64,000 nt of DNA, taken from assembly GCA_002373165.1 (NCBI GenBank), contig DFJS01000051.1:29640-93639 (forward strand), given 5' to 3'. This DNA is from Ruminococcus sp. UBA3665 (GTDB taxonomy: Bacteria > Bacillota > Clostridia > Oscillospirales > Ruminococcaceae). Shown piece by piece: positions 1 to 8,886 of this stretch (its first letter is position 1; the number at the start of each line of letters is the position of its first letter). A program made the position numbers and the translations under genes. Below the pieces are notes generated by a model, which saw only the letters and a list, made by a program, of their open reading frames with translations, did no database searches and had not been told where the DNA came from.

Positions 1-527
1 CCGAAATTCGCAGTTGCAATTCTGTAAAAAATATCGTTCAGGAAAATATAGCCCAGCTGGAACGGGTATTCTTTCAGGTAATTTTCTGACATGGCCGAAT
101 AATCACCTTTTGAAAAATTCAGTGCATCTTCCGTGACATAGGCAGAATCGAACGTGGGCTTGACCATCGAGGAATTTACCCAGATAAAACCAAGCACAAC
201 CGTCCAGACAGCAAGAAAAATCATCTCGGATTTAAGAGAGAATTTTTTCATTCTGGGCAGAATCAGAAAACAGATTATGCCAAATACTGCCAGCATAATC
301 AGATTAAGCAGCAGATCATCCTGATAGAAAATAACAGATTCCTGTGCTTTGAAAATACGGATGACAACACTGTCCACATCTTCGCCGTCTCCGATTGTCT
401 GCATACCTGTCGTGGACAGCATACTGGCAGCACTCAGCAGACCCATGATATAAATCATCAGTACGCTGATGACAATTCTGGCAAAAGATTCAAATTTTGC
501 CGCAAATGTTTTTGACATGATATTCAT
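1..527 (-). CDS. Polytopic membrane protein, N-terminal part (possible GT-C type glycosyltransferase)
   Basis: The gene runs off the left edge of the window, so only about the first 175 residues are visible. They begin with a short basic stretch, a hydrophobic helix near residues 15-38, further helices near 75-95 and 100-118, and then a soluble loop containing the segment YPFQLGYIF. A loop of this kind after the first helices is seen in bacterial GT-C/PMT-like membrane glycosyltransferases, but this is a resemblance rather than a firm assignment. The start at 527 is chosen because AGGAAAGG lies a few bases upstream; a second in-frame ATG follows at 518. A sigma-A promoter precedes it. Confidence 0.6.
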   Translation of the reverse strand, partial: MNIMSKTFAAKFESFARIVISVLMIYIMGLLSAASMLSTTGMQTIGDGEDVDSVVIRIFKAQESVIFYQDDLLLNLIMLAVFGIICFLILPRMKKFSLKSEMIFLAVWTVVLGFIWVNSSMVKPTFDSAYVTEDALNFSKGDYSAMSENYLKEYPFQLGYIFLNDIFYRIATANF

Positions 528-560
528 GCTTCCTTTCCTGAAAGTAATAACAACAGTTCT

Positions 561-589
561 ATGATAGCATAAATTTAAAAAAAAGTCAA
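561..589 (-). promoter_or_regulatory. Sigma-A promoter of the left-edge membrane gene
   Basis: On the minus strand TTGACT and TATCAT are separated by 17 bases, about 35 bases upstream of the start codon at 527. Confidence 0.7.
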
Positions 590-616
590 GATTATGGTAT
601 GAAATTGCACAAATTT

Positions 617-649
617 CAAAAAAAGCCGGAACAGCTGCCTGTTCCGGCT
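617..649 (-). terminator. Rho-independent terminator of the EF-G-like gene
   Basis: An 11-bp perfect GC-rich stem (AGCCGGAACAG with its complement) with a 4-base loop is followed on the minus strand by a run of seven T. It lies just after the stop codon of the EF-G-like gene. Confidence 0.9.
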
Positions 650-656
650 GAATAGA

Positions 657-2708
657 TTAAGCTTCGCTGGCAGTGGAAATTTCTGTGATGACTTCACTCA
701 GCAGATTGGCCGGAAGCGGTTCATAACGCAGGAATTCCAGAGTAAAGCTGCCCATGCCTCTGGTTACCTGACGCAGATACATGGCAAAATCATGCATTTC
801 ACGGGCAGGCACTTCGGCAGTGATAGTTGTTTCGCCTTTTCCGGCAGGGTTCATGCCCAGCACACGGCCGCGGCGTTTGTTGAGTTCGCCCATGATATCG
901 CCGGTATTTTCATCCGGAGCCGTGACATTCAGTGTGCTGATCGGTTCCAGCATGACAGGGTCAGCATTTCTCATGCCTTCTTTATAGGCGATGGATGCGG
1001 CCATTTTAAAGGCCATTTCCGAAGAATCAACAGGATGATAGGAACCGTCCAGCAGAATCGCTTTCAGGCCGACAACAGGGCATCCTGCAAGCACACCTTT
1101 TCTGACAGATTCCTGAAGACCCTTTTCTACAGCTGGGAAGTAGTTTTTCGGAACAGAACCGCCGAATACTTTTTCTTCAAAAATCAGTTCGTCGCTGACA
1201 CAGGGTTCAAACGCAATCTTGACATGACCGTACTGGCCGTGACCGCCGGACTGCTTTTTATGCTTGCCTTCGGCTTCTACTTTTTTGCGGATTGTCTCGC
1301 GATAGGCAATCTGCGGAACGGAAAGCTCTACTTCTGCGCCGAATTTGGATTTCAGCTTTGCCACAGCAATTTCCAGATGCTGTTCTCCAAGGCCGCTGAG
1401 AATCTGTTCTTTGGTAGCCGCATCCTGAACATAAGTCAGAGTAGGATCTTCTTCTACCAGTCTCTGCATACCGCTGGAGATTTTGCTTTCATCGCCCTGA
1501 TTTCTGGCCTTGATTGCCATAGAATAGCACGGGTGCGGAAATTCCGGCATTTTTGCTTCGGCAGCATTGCCGGGTGTGCAGAGCGTATCGCCTGTAGAGG
1601 CCGAAATCTTGACAGCAGCAACAATATCGCCGGCTTCGGCAGATTTGATTTCAGTCTGTTTCTTGCCGAGCAGTGTGTAAAGCTTGCCGATTTTTTCATC
1701 TGTACCTGTTCTGGAATTGGTAACAGTCATATCAGGAGTAATTTTGCCGGACAGGATTTTCAGATAAGACATTTTTCCGACAAACGGGTCAGCCACGGTT
1801 TTGCATACCAGAGCGGCCAGCGGAGCAGAAGCATCGCATTTGATTTCGCTGGGAACTTCGTCAGCGGCAGGCACCAGCAAGGTAAATTCTTTCAGAAGCA
1901 TGTCAATGCCGGCCAATGTAGCAGCAGAGGTGCAGACAACAGGTGTAATCAGGCCTTGATTCATGCCGTTGTGAATGCCGTCGATGAGTTCTTTCTGTGT
2001 AAACGCTTCACCTTCAAAGAATTTTTCCATCAAAGCTTCATCTGTTTCGGCGACTGCTTCGGAAACCGCAGCAACAAGGCCTTCCAGACGGTATTCTTTT
2101 TCGGCAGTGCCGATATCTGTAATTTCAGATTCTACCGCTTTGCCTTTGGCATCGTAAGTGTAGGCTTTCATTTCGATTAAATTTACATAAGATACAATCT
2201 GTGCGTCTTTGATGACAGGAACGACAACCGGGCACACGGTAGGGCCGAACACAGTTTTTAATTCTGTCAGAACGTTGTAGAAGTTCGCATCTTTGTCATC
2301 TGTTTTTGTCACTGCAAACATCGTCGATTTTTTCATTGCTCTTGCGGCATGATAAGCTTTCTTTGTACCGACACGCACGCCGGATTTTGCCGAAACTGTA
2401 ATTAATACCGTATCCGCAGCGGCAATGCCGGAGAGTTCTTCGCCTGCAAAGTCCAGAATACCGGGAGTATCCAGCAGATTAATCCAGTAATCTTCATACT
2501 GAAATCCTGCCAGAGCCGTGGAAAGCGATGCCTTGCGCTTGATTTCTTCCGGGTCGAAATCGCAGACAGTAGTACCTTCGGCGATTTTGCCGTGACGGTC
2601 AGAGGCTCCGGCACAATACAGCAGAGCTTCGGCAAGTGCGGTTTTACCGGAACTATGATGTCCGGCCAGTGCAATGTTTTTGATTTTGTTTGCCTGAATC
2701 TGGTTCAT
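657..2708 (-). CDS. EF-G-like translational GTPase (FusA2 type)
   Basis: A 683-residue elongation factor G paralogue with the complete EF-G domain order: GTPase, domain II, and domains III-V. The P-loop GHHSSGKT is at residues 16-23. Two departures from canonical EF-G stand out. The DTPGH motif reads DTPGI, losing the histidine needed for GTP hydrolysis in classical EF-G, and the base-recognition motif NKxD reads TKTD. Such changes fit the second EF-G family found in many bacteria, whose role is unclear and which is not the main translocase. The start at 2708 is preferred over an upstream ATG at 2759 because AAGGAG lies 12 bases before it. It is monocistronic, with its own promoter and terminator. 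Confidence 0.9.
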   Translation of the reverse strand: MNQIQANKIKNIALAGHHSSGKTALAEALLYCAGASDRHGKIAEGTTVCDFDPEEIKRKASLSTALAGFQYEDYWINLLDTPGILDFAGEELSGIAAADTVLITVSAKSGVRVGTKKAYHAARAMKKSTMFAVTKTDDKDANFYNVLTELKTVFGPTVCPVVVPVIKDAQIVSYVNLIEMKAYTYDAKGKAVESEITDIGTAEKEYRLEGLVAAVSEAVAETDEALMEKFFEGEAFTQKELIDGIHNGMNQGLITPVVCTSAATLAGIDMLLKEFTLLVPAADEVPSEIKCDASAPLAALVCKTVADPFVGKMSYLKILSGKITPDMTVTNSRTGTDEKIGKLYTLLGKKQTEIKSAEAGDIVAAVKISASTGDTLCTPGNAAEAKMPEFPHPCYSMAIKARNQGDESKISSGMQRLVEEDPTLTYVQDAATKEQILSGLGEQHLEIAVAKLKSKFGAEVELSVPQIAYRETIRKKVEAEGKHKKQSGGHGQYGHVKIAFEPCVSDELIFEEKVFGGSVPKNYFPAVEKGLQESVRKGVLAGCPVVGLKAILLDGSYHPVDSSEMAFKMAASIAYKEGMRNADPVMLEPISTLNVTAPDENTGDIMGELNKRRGRVLGMNPAGKGETTITAEVPAREMHDFAMYLRQVTRGMGSFTLEFLRYEPLPANLLSEVITEISTASEA

Positions 2709-2802
2709 AAAAAAATAACGCTCCTTTTCTATAGAAAAATAAAATTTAAAAATATCCATGCAGTTGCCTGCTGATGTTCAGAACGATGATAAACTAATAT
2801 TT

Positions 2803-2831
2803 ATTATAGCATTAATGTCAGGCTTTTGCAA
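2803..2831 (-). promoter_or_regulatory. Sigma-A promoter of the EF-G-like gene
   Basis: On the minus strand TTGCAA and TATAAT are 17 bases apart, about 95 bases upstream of the chosen start codon. Confidence 0.7.
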
Positions 2832-2940
2832 TGCAAACAAATGAATTTCTACATAATTTATATATATGGCACTTAATTTTTGTGCAATACTGACAATGAT
2901 TCTGAATATTGTGCCGTTTGCACAAGAAAACAGTTTTTTC

Positions 2941-2969
2941 TTGACAAATCCTGAAAAATATGTTAAAAT
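2941..2969 (+). promoter_or_regulatory. Sigma-A promoter of the LRR gene at 3006
   Basis: TTGACA and TAAAAT are separated by exactly 17 bases, with the predicted transcription start about 30 bases before the start codon. The remainder of the 297-base gap between the divergent genes holds only AT-rich sequence and the two divergent promoters. Confidence 0.85.
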
Positions 2970-3005
2970 AAAACATAATCATTCTATACTGCGAGGTAAT
3001 TATTT

Positions 3006-3644
3006 ATGAGCAATATGTTTTTTTTAATCAAAAACGGCGTAGTTCTGGGCTACAGAGGGTACGATACAAAAATCATCATTCCGGCAGAAGCGGTTAAAAT
3101 CGGCGATAATGCCTTTCAGAATCATCCGATTATCGAAAGCGTGATGATTCCGGAAGGTGTAAGGCAGATCGGCTTTTATGCGTTCAGCGGATGCCGCAGA
3201 CTCCGGGAAATTGTCATTCCGAAAAGCGTGAAGAAAATCAATAAACATGCATTTGATCACTGTGATGCGCTGAAAGAAATTACTTATCACGGCGTAACAT
3301 TTTCGGCAGATGACAAAATCAGAATCGAAACAGTATTCCGCATGATTGATACCAAAGATCTTTCTGTGCTGGAAGAGCTTTCCTCTTCGCTGAAATATAA
3401 ATATCTGTGGAGCATGTTCTCGGCAGAGCCGGAAGAACAGGAAATTCTGGCGGCAATCAAGAAAAATTTTGTCAAGATGTTCAAATTCCTGATAGATGAA
3501 AATGATATCCGCACGGCTGAAAAAGTCCTGAAAGAAACAAAGCTCGTCAACAAGCGCAATCTGGAAAGCATTACAAAATATGCCGATGAAAAACAGAATG
3601 CCGATTTCCAGAATCTTCTGAAGGCACCGCAGGAAGAAATATAA
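3006..3644 (+). CDS. Cytosolic BspA-like leucine-rich repeat protein
   Basis: A 212-residue protein whose first half holds three or four BspA-type (LRR_5) repeats, recognisable as the recurring pattern IxxxAF..C..L..I.IP.sV..I (residues about 20-100). The second half is helical and charged, resembling an ankyrin-like helical tail. There is no signal peptide and no membrane segment, so unlike classical BspA proteins it should be cytosolic. A weak ribosome binding site (GAGG) precedes the ATG. The small membrane gene follows after four bases and is probably co-transcribed. Its partner is unknown; LRR_5 proteins usually mediate protein-protein contacts. Related LRR genes lie at 20827 and 36184. 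Confidence 0.8.
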   Translation: MSNMFFLIKNGVVLGYRGYDTKIIIPAEAVKIGDNAFQNHPIIESVMIPEGVRQIGFYAFSGCRRLREIVIPKSVKKINKHAFDHCDALKEITYHGVTFSADDKIRIETVFRMIDTKDLSVLEELSSSLKYKYLWSMFSAEPEEQEILAAIKKNFVKMFKFLIDENDIRTAEKVLKETKLVNKRNLESITKYADEKQNADFQNLLKAPQEEI

Positions 3645-3648
3645 TTCT

Positions 3649-3999
3649 ATGAATGCTTCTGACGAAAACAGAATTGCTGCCTGGGGAGCAATAGGCGCAT
3701 TTGCTTGTTTTTCTCTTGCATTGCTGATACTGACGATGTTACAGGATATATTCGGCACTGCAATTGCACCGGAAGTTTATCGGAAAATAATAGGAATACC
3801 AACATTTTCAGGTCTGATTGCCGGATTTGCAGGCGGCTTGATTTGTCAGATAAAATTCAGCCGGATGAAAAAATTCCTCCCGGAACAGGAAATGAAAAAA
3901 ATTTGTCATAAAGAAATCACTTGTCTGTCAGTCATTACTTTGACTGCAATAGTGCTGTTCGTCATGACTTGCTGTATTCATGTATTTGAAAATACTTAA
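3649..3999 (+). CDS. Small three-helix membrane protein, unknown function
   Basis: A 116-residue protein with hydrophobic segments near residues 12-32, 46-66 and 92-112, separated by short basic loops. No family is recognised. It starts four bases after the stop of the LRR gene and shares its promoter, so the two are probably translated from one mRNA. It ends just before a bidirectional terminator. Confidence 0.65.
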   Translation: MNASDENRIAAWGAIGAFACFSLALLILTMLQDIFGTAIAPEVYRKIIGIPTFSGLIAGFAGGLICQIKFSRMKKFLPEQEMKKICHKEITCLSVITLTAIVLFVMTCCIHVFENT

Positions 4000-4014
4000 T
4001 ATTCTGAATCATAA

Positions 4015-4053
4015 CAGGCTGATGTATTCTGCAATACACCAGCCTGATTTTTT
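4015..4053. terminator. Bidirectional terminator between convergent genes
   Basis: The inverted repeat CAGGCTG...GTATT / AATAC...CAGCCTG has a short loop and ends in a T-run on the plus side. It overlaps the stop codon of prmA on the minus strand, and its upstream arm is A-rich, so it may serve both directions. Confidence 0.75.
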
Positions 4054-5026
4054 ATGCTTTCTGTTTCAGCAGAGCCGCCGCCCAGCCTTCTTTTTCCTTG
4101 ACTGTGATTTTCTCGAATCCGTGCTTTTCCAGTTCGTTCAGAACTTCGTCAGCCCGTTCTATGATAATGCCGGAGACTATCAGATATCCCGTTGATTTCA
4201 GAAAACTTCCGAACAGCCCGGCCATAGCAATTAAGACATCGGCTACAATATTCGCATAGATCAGGTCATAGCCTGTGCCGATTTTCTGCCTTAATTCCGG
4301 ATTGGAACAGATATCGCCGCAGTAAGCCCGATAAGCTTCCGGACGGATGTGATTTTTCTGTGCATTTTCCAGAGCTGTCCGGACGGAATTATCTACAATA
4401 TCGACAGCACAGGTCTCATCTGCGCCCAGCAGCATTGCACCGATAGAGAGAATGCCGCTTCCGCAGCCAAGATCCAGAATTCTGTCATGTTCTTTCAGGA
4501 CAGATTCTGAAAGCTCTAAACATAGTCTTGTTGTGTGATGCTGTCCCGTGCCGAAGCTGGAAGCCGGATCGATTTCCAGAACTGTTCTGTCAATTGTTTC
4601 CGGAAGCGGTTCCCAGGATGGTTTGATATATAATTTTTCGCCCACAGGGAAGGGCTTGAAATACTGTTTCCAGTTATTAGCCCAGTCGTCTTCTTTTACA
4701 TTATTGCAGGACAGTGCCAGACTCCCGAAGAAAGCAGCATCTTCGCGGTTTTTGAGAGTTTCCAGCAGATTTTTCACACTGGCGAACTGTTCCGCGCCCT
4801 GGGCATCATCTGGAAGATAAAACGTCACACTTGTATCACAGGAGGAAAGCTGCATCAGATCTTCATCGATATAATCCCATTTTCCTTCTTTATCATCGAG
4901 AAATTCCTGAAAGCTTTCTTTATCCTGTGTGACGAAGCCCTTCACGCCGGAATCGGTCAGCAGAGCACACAGAATTTCCAGAGCAGGTGTTTCCGTGATA
5001 ATTTTTACTTCAATCCAATCGGTCAT
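4052..5026 (-). CDS. prmA: Ribosomal protein L11 methyltransferase
   Basis: A 324-residue class I SAM-dependent methyltransferase that methylates ribosomal protein L11. The N-terminal third is the L11-recognition domain. The motif DPASSFGTGQHHTT (about residues 152-165) is diagnostic of PrmA, and the SAM-binding motif LDLGCGSGIL follows near residue 186. The catalytic-domain motif IYANIVADVL is also present. Length matches the family. AAGGAG lies upstream of the ATG at 5026. It is the last gene after the secreted C39/SH3 gene and may be read from that transcript. Confidence 0.95.
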   Translation of the reverse strand: MTDWIEVKIITETPALEILCALLTDSGVKGFVTQDKESFQEFLDDKEGKWDYIDEDLMQLSSCDTSVTFYLPDDAQGAEQFASVKNLLETLKNREDAAFFGSLALSCNNVKEDDWANNWKQYFKPFPVGEKLYIKPSWEPLPETIDRTVLEIDPASSFGTGQHHTTRLCLELSESVLKEHDRILDLGCGSGILSIGAMLLGADETCAVDIVDNSVRTALENAQKNHIRPEAYRAYCGDICSNPELRQKIGTGYDLIYANIVADVLIAMAGLFGSFLKSTGYLIVSGIIIERADEVLNELEKHGFEKITVKEKEGWAAALLKQKA

Positions 5027-5048
5027 AATATAAGTTTCTCCTTTTCAT

Positions 5049-5089
5049 GACAAGAACCGCCGTTCAGTGCCGGACAGCGGTTTCTTGTC
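5049..5089. other. Strong hairpin between the C39/SH3 gene and prmA
   Basis: A 12-bp inverted repeat (GACAAGAACCGC with GCGG-T-TTCTTGTC, one bulged base) sits between the two genes. There is no adjacent T-run on either strand, so it is not a standard intrinsic terminator. It could be an mRNA processing or stabilising structure, or a Rho-independent terminator with a poor tail. Confidence 0.45.
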
Positions 5090-5116
5090 TGGAATTCAGA
5101 TTTTTTTTGAGAAAAA

Positions 5117-6553
5117 TCAGAGTTCGGCAAAGTTGAGGGCAATCCAGCCTTCATGGCCGTCGTACAGTACTTTGCCCCATTTGAAGTCTTCATCGACTTC
5201 TACCACATTCAGGGAAGTGTTAGCCGGAATTACAGTCAGAATATCAGAATCTGTAGTAGCATCTTCCCGGAGATTCAGATCGGCTTTGACTGTAAATCTG
5301 ATAGACATGAAAATATGCTGCTGTTTGATTTCTACCAGTTTGGCCTGTGCCTGTTCTTCCGGAATATAGATAGATTTTGTGCCGGGTGTTTCAGAAATTT
5401 CTCCGTCAGTCAGCGGAGCTGTTTCGGGAGCATCCTCAAGAAAGACAATTTCAATCAGGCGATCGGAAGGAATTTCTTCTTCTTCCAGTTCGATACTGAT
5501 GGGATCAATCAGCATTTCGGGATGAACTGTTTCCATAGGGGCAACAGTTGTGGGATGTGCAGTAGTAGTAACGGGAGCTTCTGTCGCAGGAGCGGCTTTT
5601 GTTGTGATGATGATTTCAGCAGTTTCGGCGAGCGGGGATGCAGTGGCCGGAGCCTCGGTTGCAGAAGTCGTCGTTGTCGCAGCAGAAGTGGTTGTGGTCG
5701 TAGTAGTCGTAGTAGTTGTTGTGGTGGTAGTCGTAGTCGTTGTAGTAGCCGCGGAAGAAGTTGTTGTCACAGCCGCTGTAGTCGATGCAGGCGCAGAAGT
5801 TGTTTGCTGTACGGCAGTTTGTGTCGTAGTTTCCGGCGCAGGGGTTGCCGGAATAACAGGAGCTGTCTCCGGAGCTTCTTCATATTCATAAGAATTGCTG
5901 ATTACAGGCAGTTCCTGTTCTTCATCCTGAGAAGTGCCGGAAGAAGAATTCCTGCCGCGGAATAAACGCACCTGTGTCACTTTATCGGCAGGATATTCGC
6001 TGAACAGTGATGTATTCTTGCTGCCGGGATCCATCATAGTAACTCTGGAACCGCTGACAGAATCCACAGCGACAAAATGCATACTGTTTTTGCGCCATAC
6101 CTGGAGCATGACATAATATCCCTCATCAAGATAATTTTTAATTTCCTGTGCTTTTTCTTCCTGAGTAGTGCCGTGCAGTCTGTTATCATGACTGGCATCG
6201 TATTTGAAATCAGGCGCATAATTGGACAAAGTGCCCCAGTACAGAATGCCGCCTTCACCAAAACCGCCGTTATGGTTCAGAAAATCTACCAGTACGCCGG
6301 GATTGAAGTCTTCGCTGGTAACAGAACCGGACTGTACCATCAGAATGGCAGCAGATGTCACGGCACAGCCGGAGGCAGCAACCGTATCATGGCTTGTTCC
6401 AAGATACATGCTGCTCCAGCTGCTGTTGGTTTGCTTCCAGCTTTTATAGTCTTCAGTAAAGGCATAAATCAGCTGATTTCCTAAAATGGCAGCACTCATC
6501 ACAACGGATAAGACTGCACCTGCCACGGCCAGTTTGTGTTTTAGAAAGTACAT
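5117..6553 (-). CDS. Secreted C39-like peptidase with poly-Thr linker and SH3 domain
   Basis: A 478-residue exported protein. An N-terminal hydrophobic segment (residues 8-30) serves as signal or anchor. It is followed by a papain-like C39_2 fold with the cysteine in GCAVTSAA, the histidine in MHFVAVD and the DPGS motif, so the catalytic residues look intact. A long Thr/Ala/Pro linker follows, including 20 consecutive Thr encoded by all four ACN codons. The last 65 residues form a bacterial SH3 (SH3_3) domain, with LNLRE near its start and EGWIAL near its end, which usually binds cell wall. Role: probably cleaves a peptide or glycan-linked substrate at the envelope. It is the last gene of the MoxR-DUF58-transglutaminase block. 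Confidence 0.85.
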   Translation of the reverse strand: MYFLKHKLAVAGAVLSVVMSAAILGNQLIYAFTEDYKSWKQTNSSWSSMYLGTSHDTVAASGCAVTSAAILMVQSGSVTSEDFNPGVLVDFLNHNGGFGEGGILYWGTLSNYAPDFKYDASHDNRLHGTTQEEKAQEIKNYLDEGYYVMLQVWRKNSMHFVAVDSVSGSRVTMMDPGSKNTSLFSEYPADKVTQVRLFRGRNSSSGTSQDEEQELPVISNSYEYEEAPETAPVIPATPAPETTTQTAVQQTTSAPASTTAAVTTTSSAATTTTTTTTTTTTTTTTTTTTSAATTTTSATEAPATASPLAETAEIIITTKAAPATEAPVTTTAHPTTVAPMETVHPEMLIDPISIELEEEEIPSDRLIEIVFLEDAPETAPLTDGEISETPGTKSIYIPEEQAQAKLVEIKQQHIFMSIRFTVKADLNLREDATTDSDILTVIPANTSLNVVEVDEDFKWGKVLYDGHEGWIALNFAEL

Positions 6554-6575
6554 GGGAATTCAGAACTCCTTTCAG

Positions 6576-8852
6576 TTAAGCATGAATTTTAGATTTTTTT
6601 CGGTTGGCTTTTGCCTGCTGTTTGCGCAGCTGTGCCTGTTCTTTCAGGAATTGGGTGCGTTTTTCGCACCAGTCCTGATAAAATCCGGCAAGCTGTGCGG
6701 CAGTCACACTGCCGGAAACGGCAGTATGGCTGTAAAGCAGAATATCGAGGTGATCAAACAGCATCGGTTCCGGATAGAACCGTGCAGAATGGTTAGCAAG
6801 TTCACGGACAGTCGTACTCTCAGGCAGATGTTCCAGAAGGCGCATCCGCCGGAAAATAGCGGCTGCGCTGTCAAAAGCCTGCATACGGAGTATCCGTTTG
6901 CGGAAAAAGGCTTCCCGGATGTGCGGCATGGAAAAATAGGCAATGCCTGCCAATAAAGCAAATACAAGCATTGCATATCCCCAGCGGATGACGTTCTGAT
7001 TTTCGGCCTCGGCATCTTCCAGCATTTCCATGCTGGGAACAGTCGGCTCGAAACTCATCCAGCCATAGCCGGAAATATAGACTTCCGGAAAAGCATGGGC
7101 ATCGCGGGCTTTGATGACATAATTGCATTCCCGTCCGCGGAAGTTTCCGGCATACATCTGGTTCAGATTATAGCCCTGCACATAACGCGCCGGGAGTCCC
7201 AGGCTCCGGCAGAGCATCACCATTGCCGTAGCGTATTCATAGCAGACTCCTGTTTTGCTTTCGGTCAGAAAATATTCTGCATTCGAGCCGGCAGGCTTCT
7301 GAAATGCCTGATCATAGACAAAACCGGCATCCAGAAAATAAGTTTCAATCGCTTTGGCCTTATCGAAATCCGAAGTCAGGCCGGAGGTAATTTGTTCGGC
7401 CAGATTCCGGATGATTTCGCTCTGCATATCCTGTTTTTGTGCAGTATCCAGATAAGTATAAGCATCGCTGCATTCCTGCCGGATGGTTTGCAGAAGCGCG
7501 GCCTGTTCCGGAGCAGAATCATGCAGTACTTCCTCTGCCTCTTCCAGCAGAGCCGGATAATCCGTGCCGGAGAGTCTTTGCAGAATCGGCTGTACGGCAC
7601 TGTAACGGGCATAAGTATCGGAATAATACTGCATCAGATTCCAGTCGCGGATATTATTTCCGTATAAAGTTCCGGTAACAGAAATTGTCAGCGGACTGGT
7701 GGATTGTACCGAAGCATAGGCTGTCCGGGAAGGGGAGGGCATAATCTGCATCGGATAATACAGCGGACAGATGGAAACTGTCCTGAGTTCCTGTTCGGGA
7801 AGGGTAATTCCGGCAAAATCAGAAAGATGATATTTTTCAGCAAATTCTGCATTTTGTGAAGCGGCATCCAGAATTGCCTGCAATCCGCTCCGCGGCGCAT
7901 AGGTCATACTGCCGGACGGATAAGCCTGATCCGGATAATCATAATCCCTGTTGACAGTCCAGCTGTCATCGGACTGATAATAAGAATAAGTCTGTGTTCT
8001 TAACCGGAGAGCTTCCGGAGAGGAAACATAAAAAATAGTTCTGGTATTATTGGACGTGCTGACGGAATTATCTGTTGTATCTGTAAACATGCTGATTGCA
8101 TTCATCAGCACATCAGACCATGTGCTGTAGGACATGGCGTTATCAATAAATTCACGGTCGGCACTGATTTCCGGCTTCGGGACAATTGCCGCAATGATGG
8201 AGAATGCAAGCACATACACGGCAATAGACATACTGCCGTGAAAGCTGGGGATGTACCGGACAGTTTCAGAATTATTGATCTGACGGCAGTAAATCATCAG
8301 AAGAAAATAGCTTGCCAGAAGAATAATGACCAGTATTGCCGGCATATGAATGCCTTCCTTGGCATATAAGCTGAGCGGAATCAGCATAATCAGAAACTGC
8401 ATACTCATTCTGTAGCGGATTTTGGAAAAATAATACACTGCACTGGTCAGAAAACCAATCATCAGCAGATAGATAGAAGCCGTATACCATGCGGAGAATG
8501 TCACAACGCTCTGCGGAGTCAGAAACCAGACCATAAAGCTGATAGGATAGTCCTGCTGTCCCCAGTTTGTCATCATGCCGACAATTTCCAGCCCGGCAAA
8601 CATGTAAACCAGATAAGTCAGAGGGCCAATCCACTTGTGTCTTGCGACAAAGTCATAAAAGCGCATCATCAGCCAGCTGATCAGCACAGATATGATAGTG
8701 TAAAACCAGGTCATTGTATCATGATAATAATACATGACAGTTGTCACAAGAAAAACTGCATAGAGCTGAATCGGGTCGCCGATCAGCTTTTTTAAAAATA
8801 TCGCAGCAGGATGCTGTGCCAGCTCCTGTAATTTATGCCACAACGGCAACAC
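6576..8852 (-). CDS. TgpA-like membrane protein with extracytoplasmic transglutaminase domain
   Basis: A 758-residue protein. The N-terminal quarter holds several membrane helices. An extracytoplasmic transglutaminase-like domain follows, with the triad visible as Cys in TGVCYEYA, His in DAHAFPEVY and a downstream Asp/Glu near SFEPT. A final helix near residue 640 and a basic cytosolic tail complete the TgpA architecture. Such proteins sit with MoxR and DUF58 in many bacteria, and the substrate is unknown. The start is a GTG at 8852 with AGGA six bases upstream. It lies 34 bases after the DUF58 gene and 22 bases before the C39/SH3 gene, clearly in one operon. Confidence 0.88.
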   Translation of the reverse strand: MLPLWHKLQELAQHPAAIFLKKLIGDPIQLYAVFLVTTVMYYYHDTMTWFYTIISVLISWLMMRFYDFVARHKWIGPLTYLVYMFAGLEIVGMMTNWGQQDYPISFMVWFLTPQSVVTFSAWYTASIYLLMIGFLTSAVYYFSKIRYRMSMQFLIMLIPLSLYAKEGIHMPAILVIILLASYFLLMIYCRQINNSETVRYIPSFHGSMSIAVYVLAFSIIAAIVPKPEISADREFIDNAMSYSTWSDVLMNAISMFTDTTDNSVSTSNNTRTIFYVSSPEALRLRTQTYSYYQSDDSWTVNRDYDYPDQAYPSGSMTYAPRSGLQAILDAASQNAEFAEKYHLSDFAGITLPEQELRTVSICPLYYPMQIMPSPSRTAYASVQSTSPLTISVTGTLYGNNIRDWNLMQYYSDTYARYSAVQPILQRLSGTDYPALLEEAEEVLHDSAPEQAALLQTIRQECSDAYTYLDTAQKQDMQSEIIRNLAEQITSGLTSDFDKAKAIETYFLDAGFVYDQAFQKPAGSNAEYFLTESKTGVCYEYATAMVMLCRSLGLPARYVQGYNLNQMYAGNFRGRECNYVIKARDAHAFPEVYISGYGWMSFEPTVPSMEMLEDAEAENQNVIRWGYAMLVFALLAGIAYFSMPHIREAFFRKRILRMQAFDSAAAIFRRMRLLEHLPESTTVRELANHSARFYPEPMLFDHLDILLYSHTAVSGSVTAAQLAGFYQDWCEKRTQFLKEQAQLRKQQAKANRKKSKIHA

Positions 8853-8886
8853 CTCATTTCCTGTCTAAAAAAATCAGAATCCGGAT

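Noticed and set aside
792..2180. Long plus-strand open frame opposite the EF-G-like gene
   Set aside because: It is antisense to a well-supported gene, and its composition is Phe/Arg/His-rich with no family resemblance and no ribosome binding site.
5550..5891. Valine-rich plus-strand open frame
   Set aside because: It is the antisense reading of the poly-Thr linker of the C39/SH3 gene.
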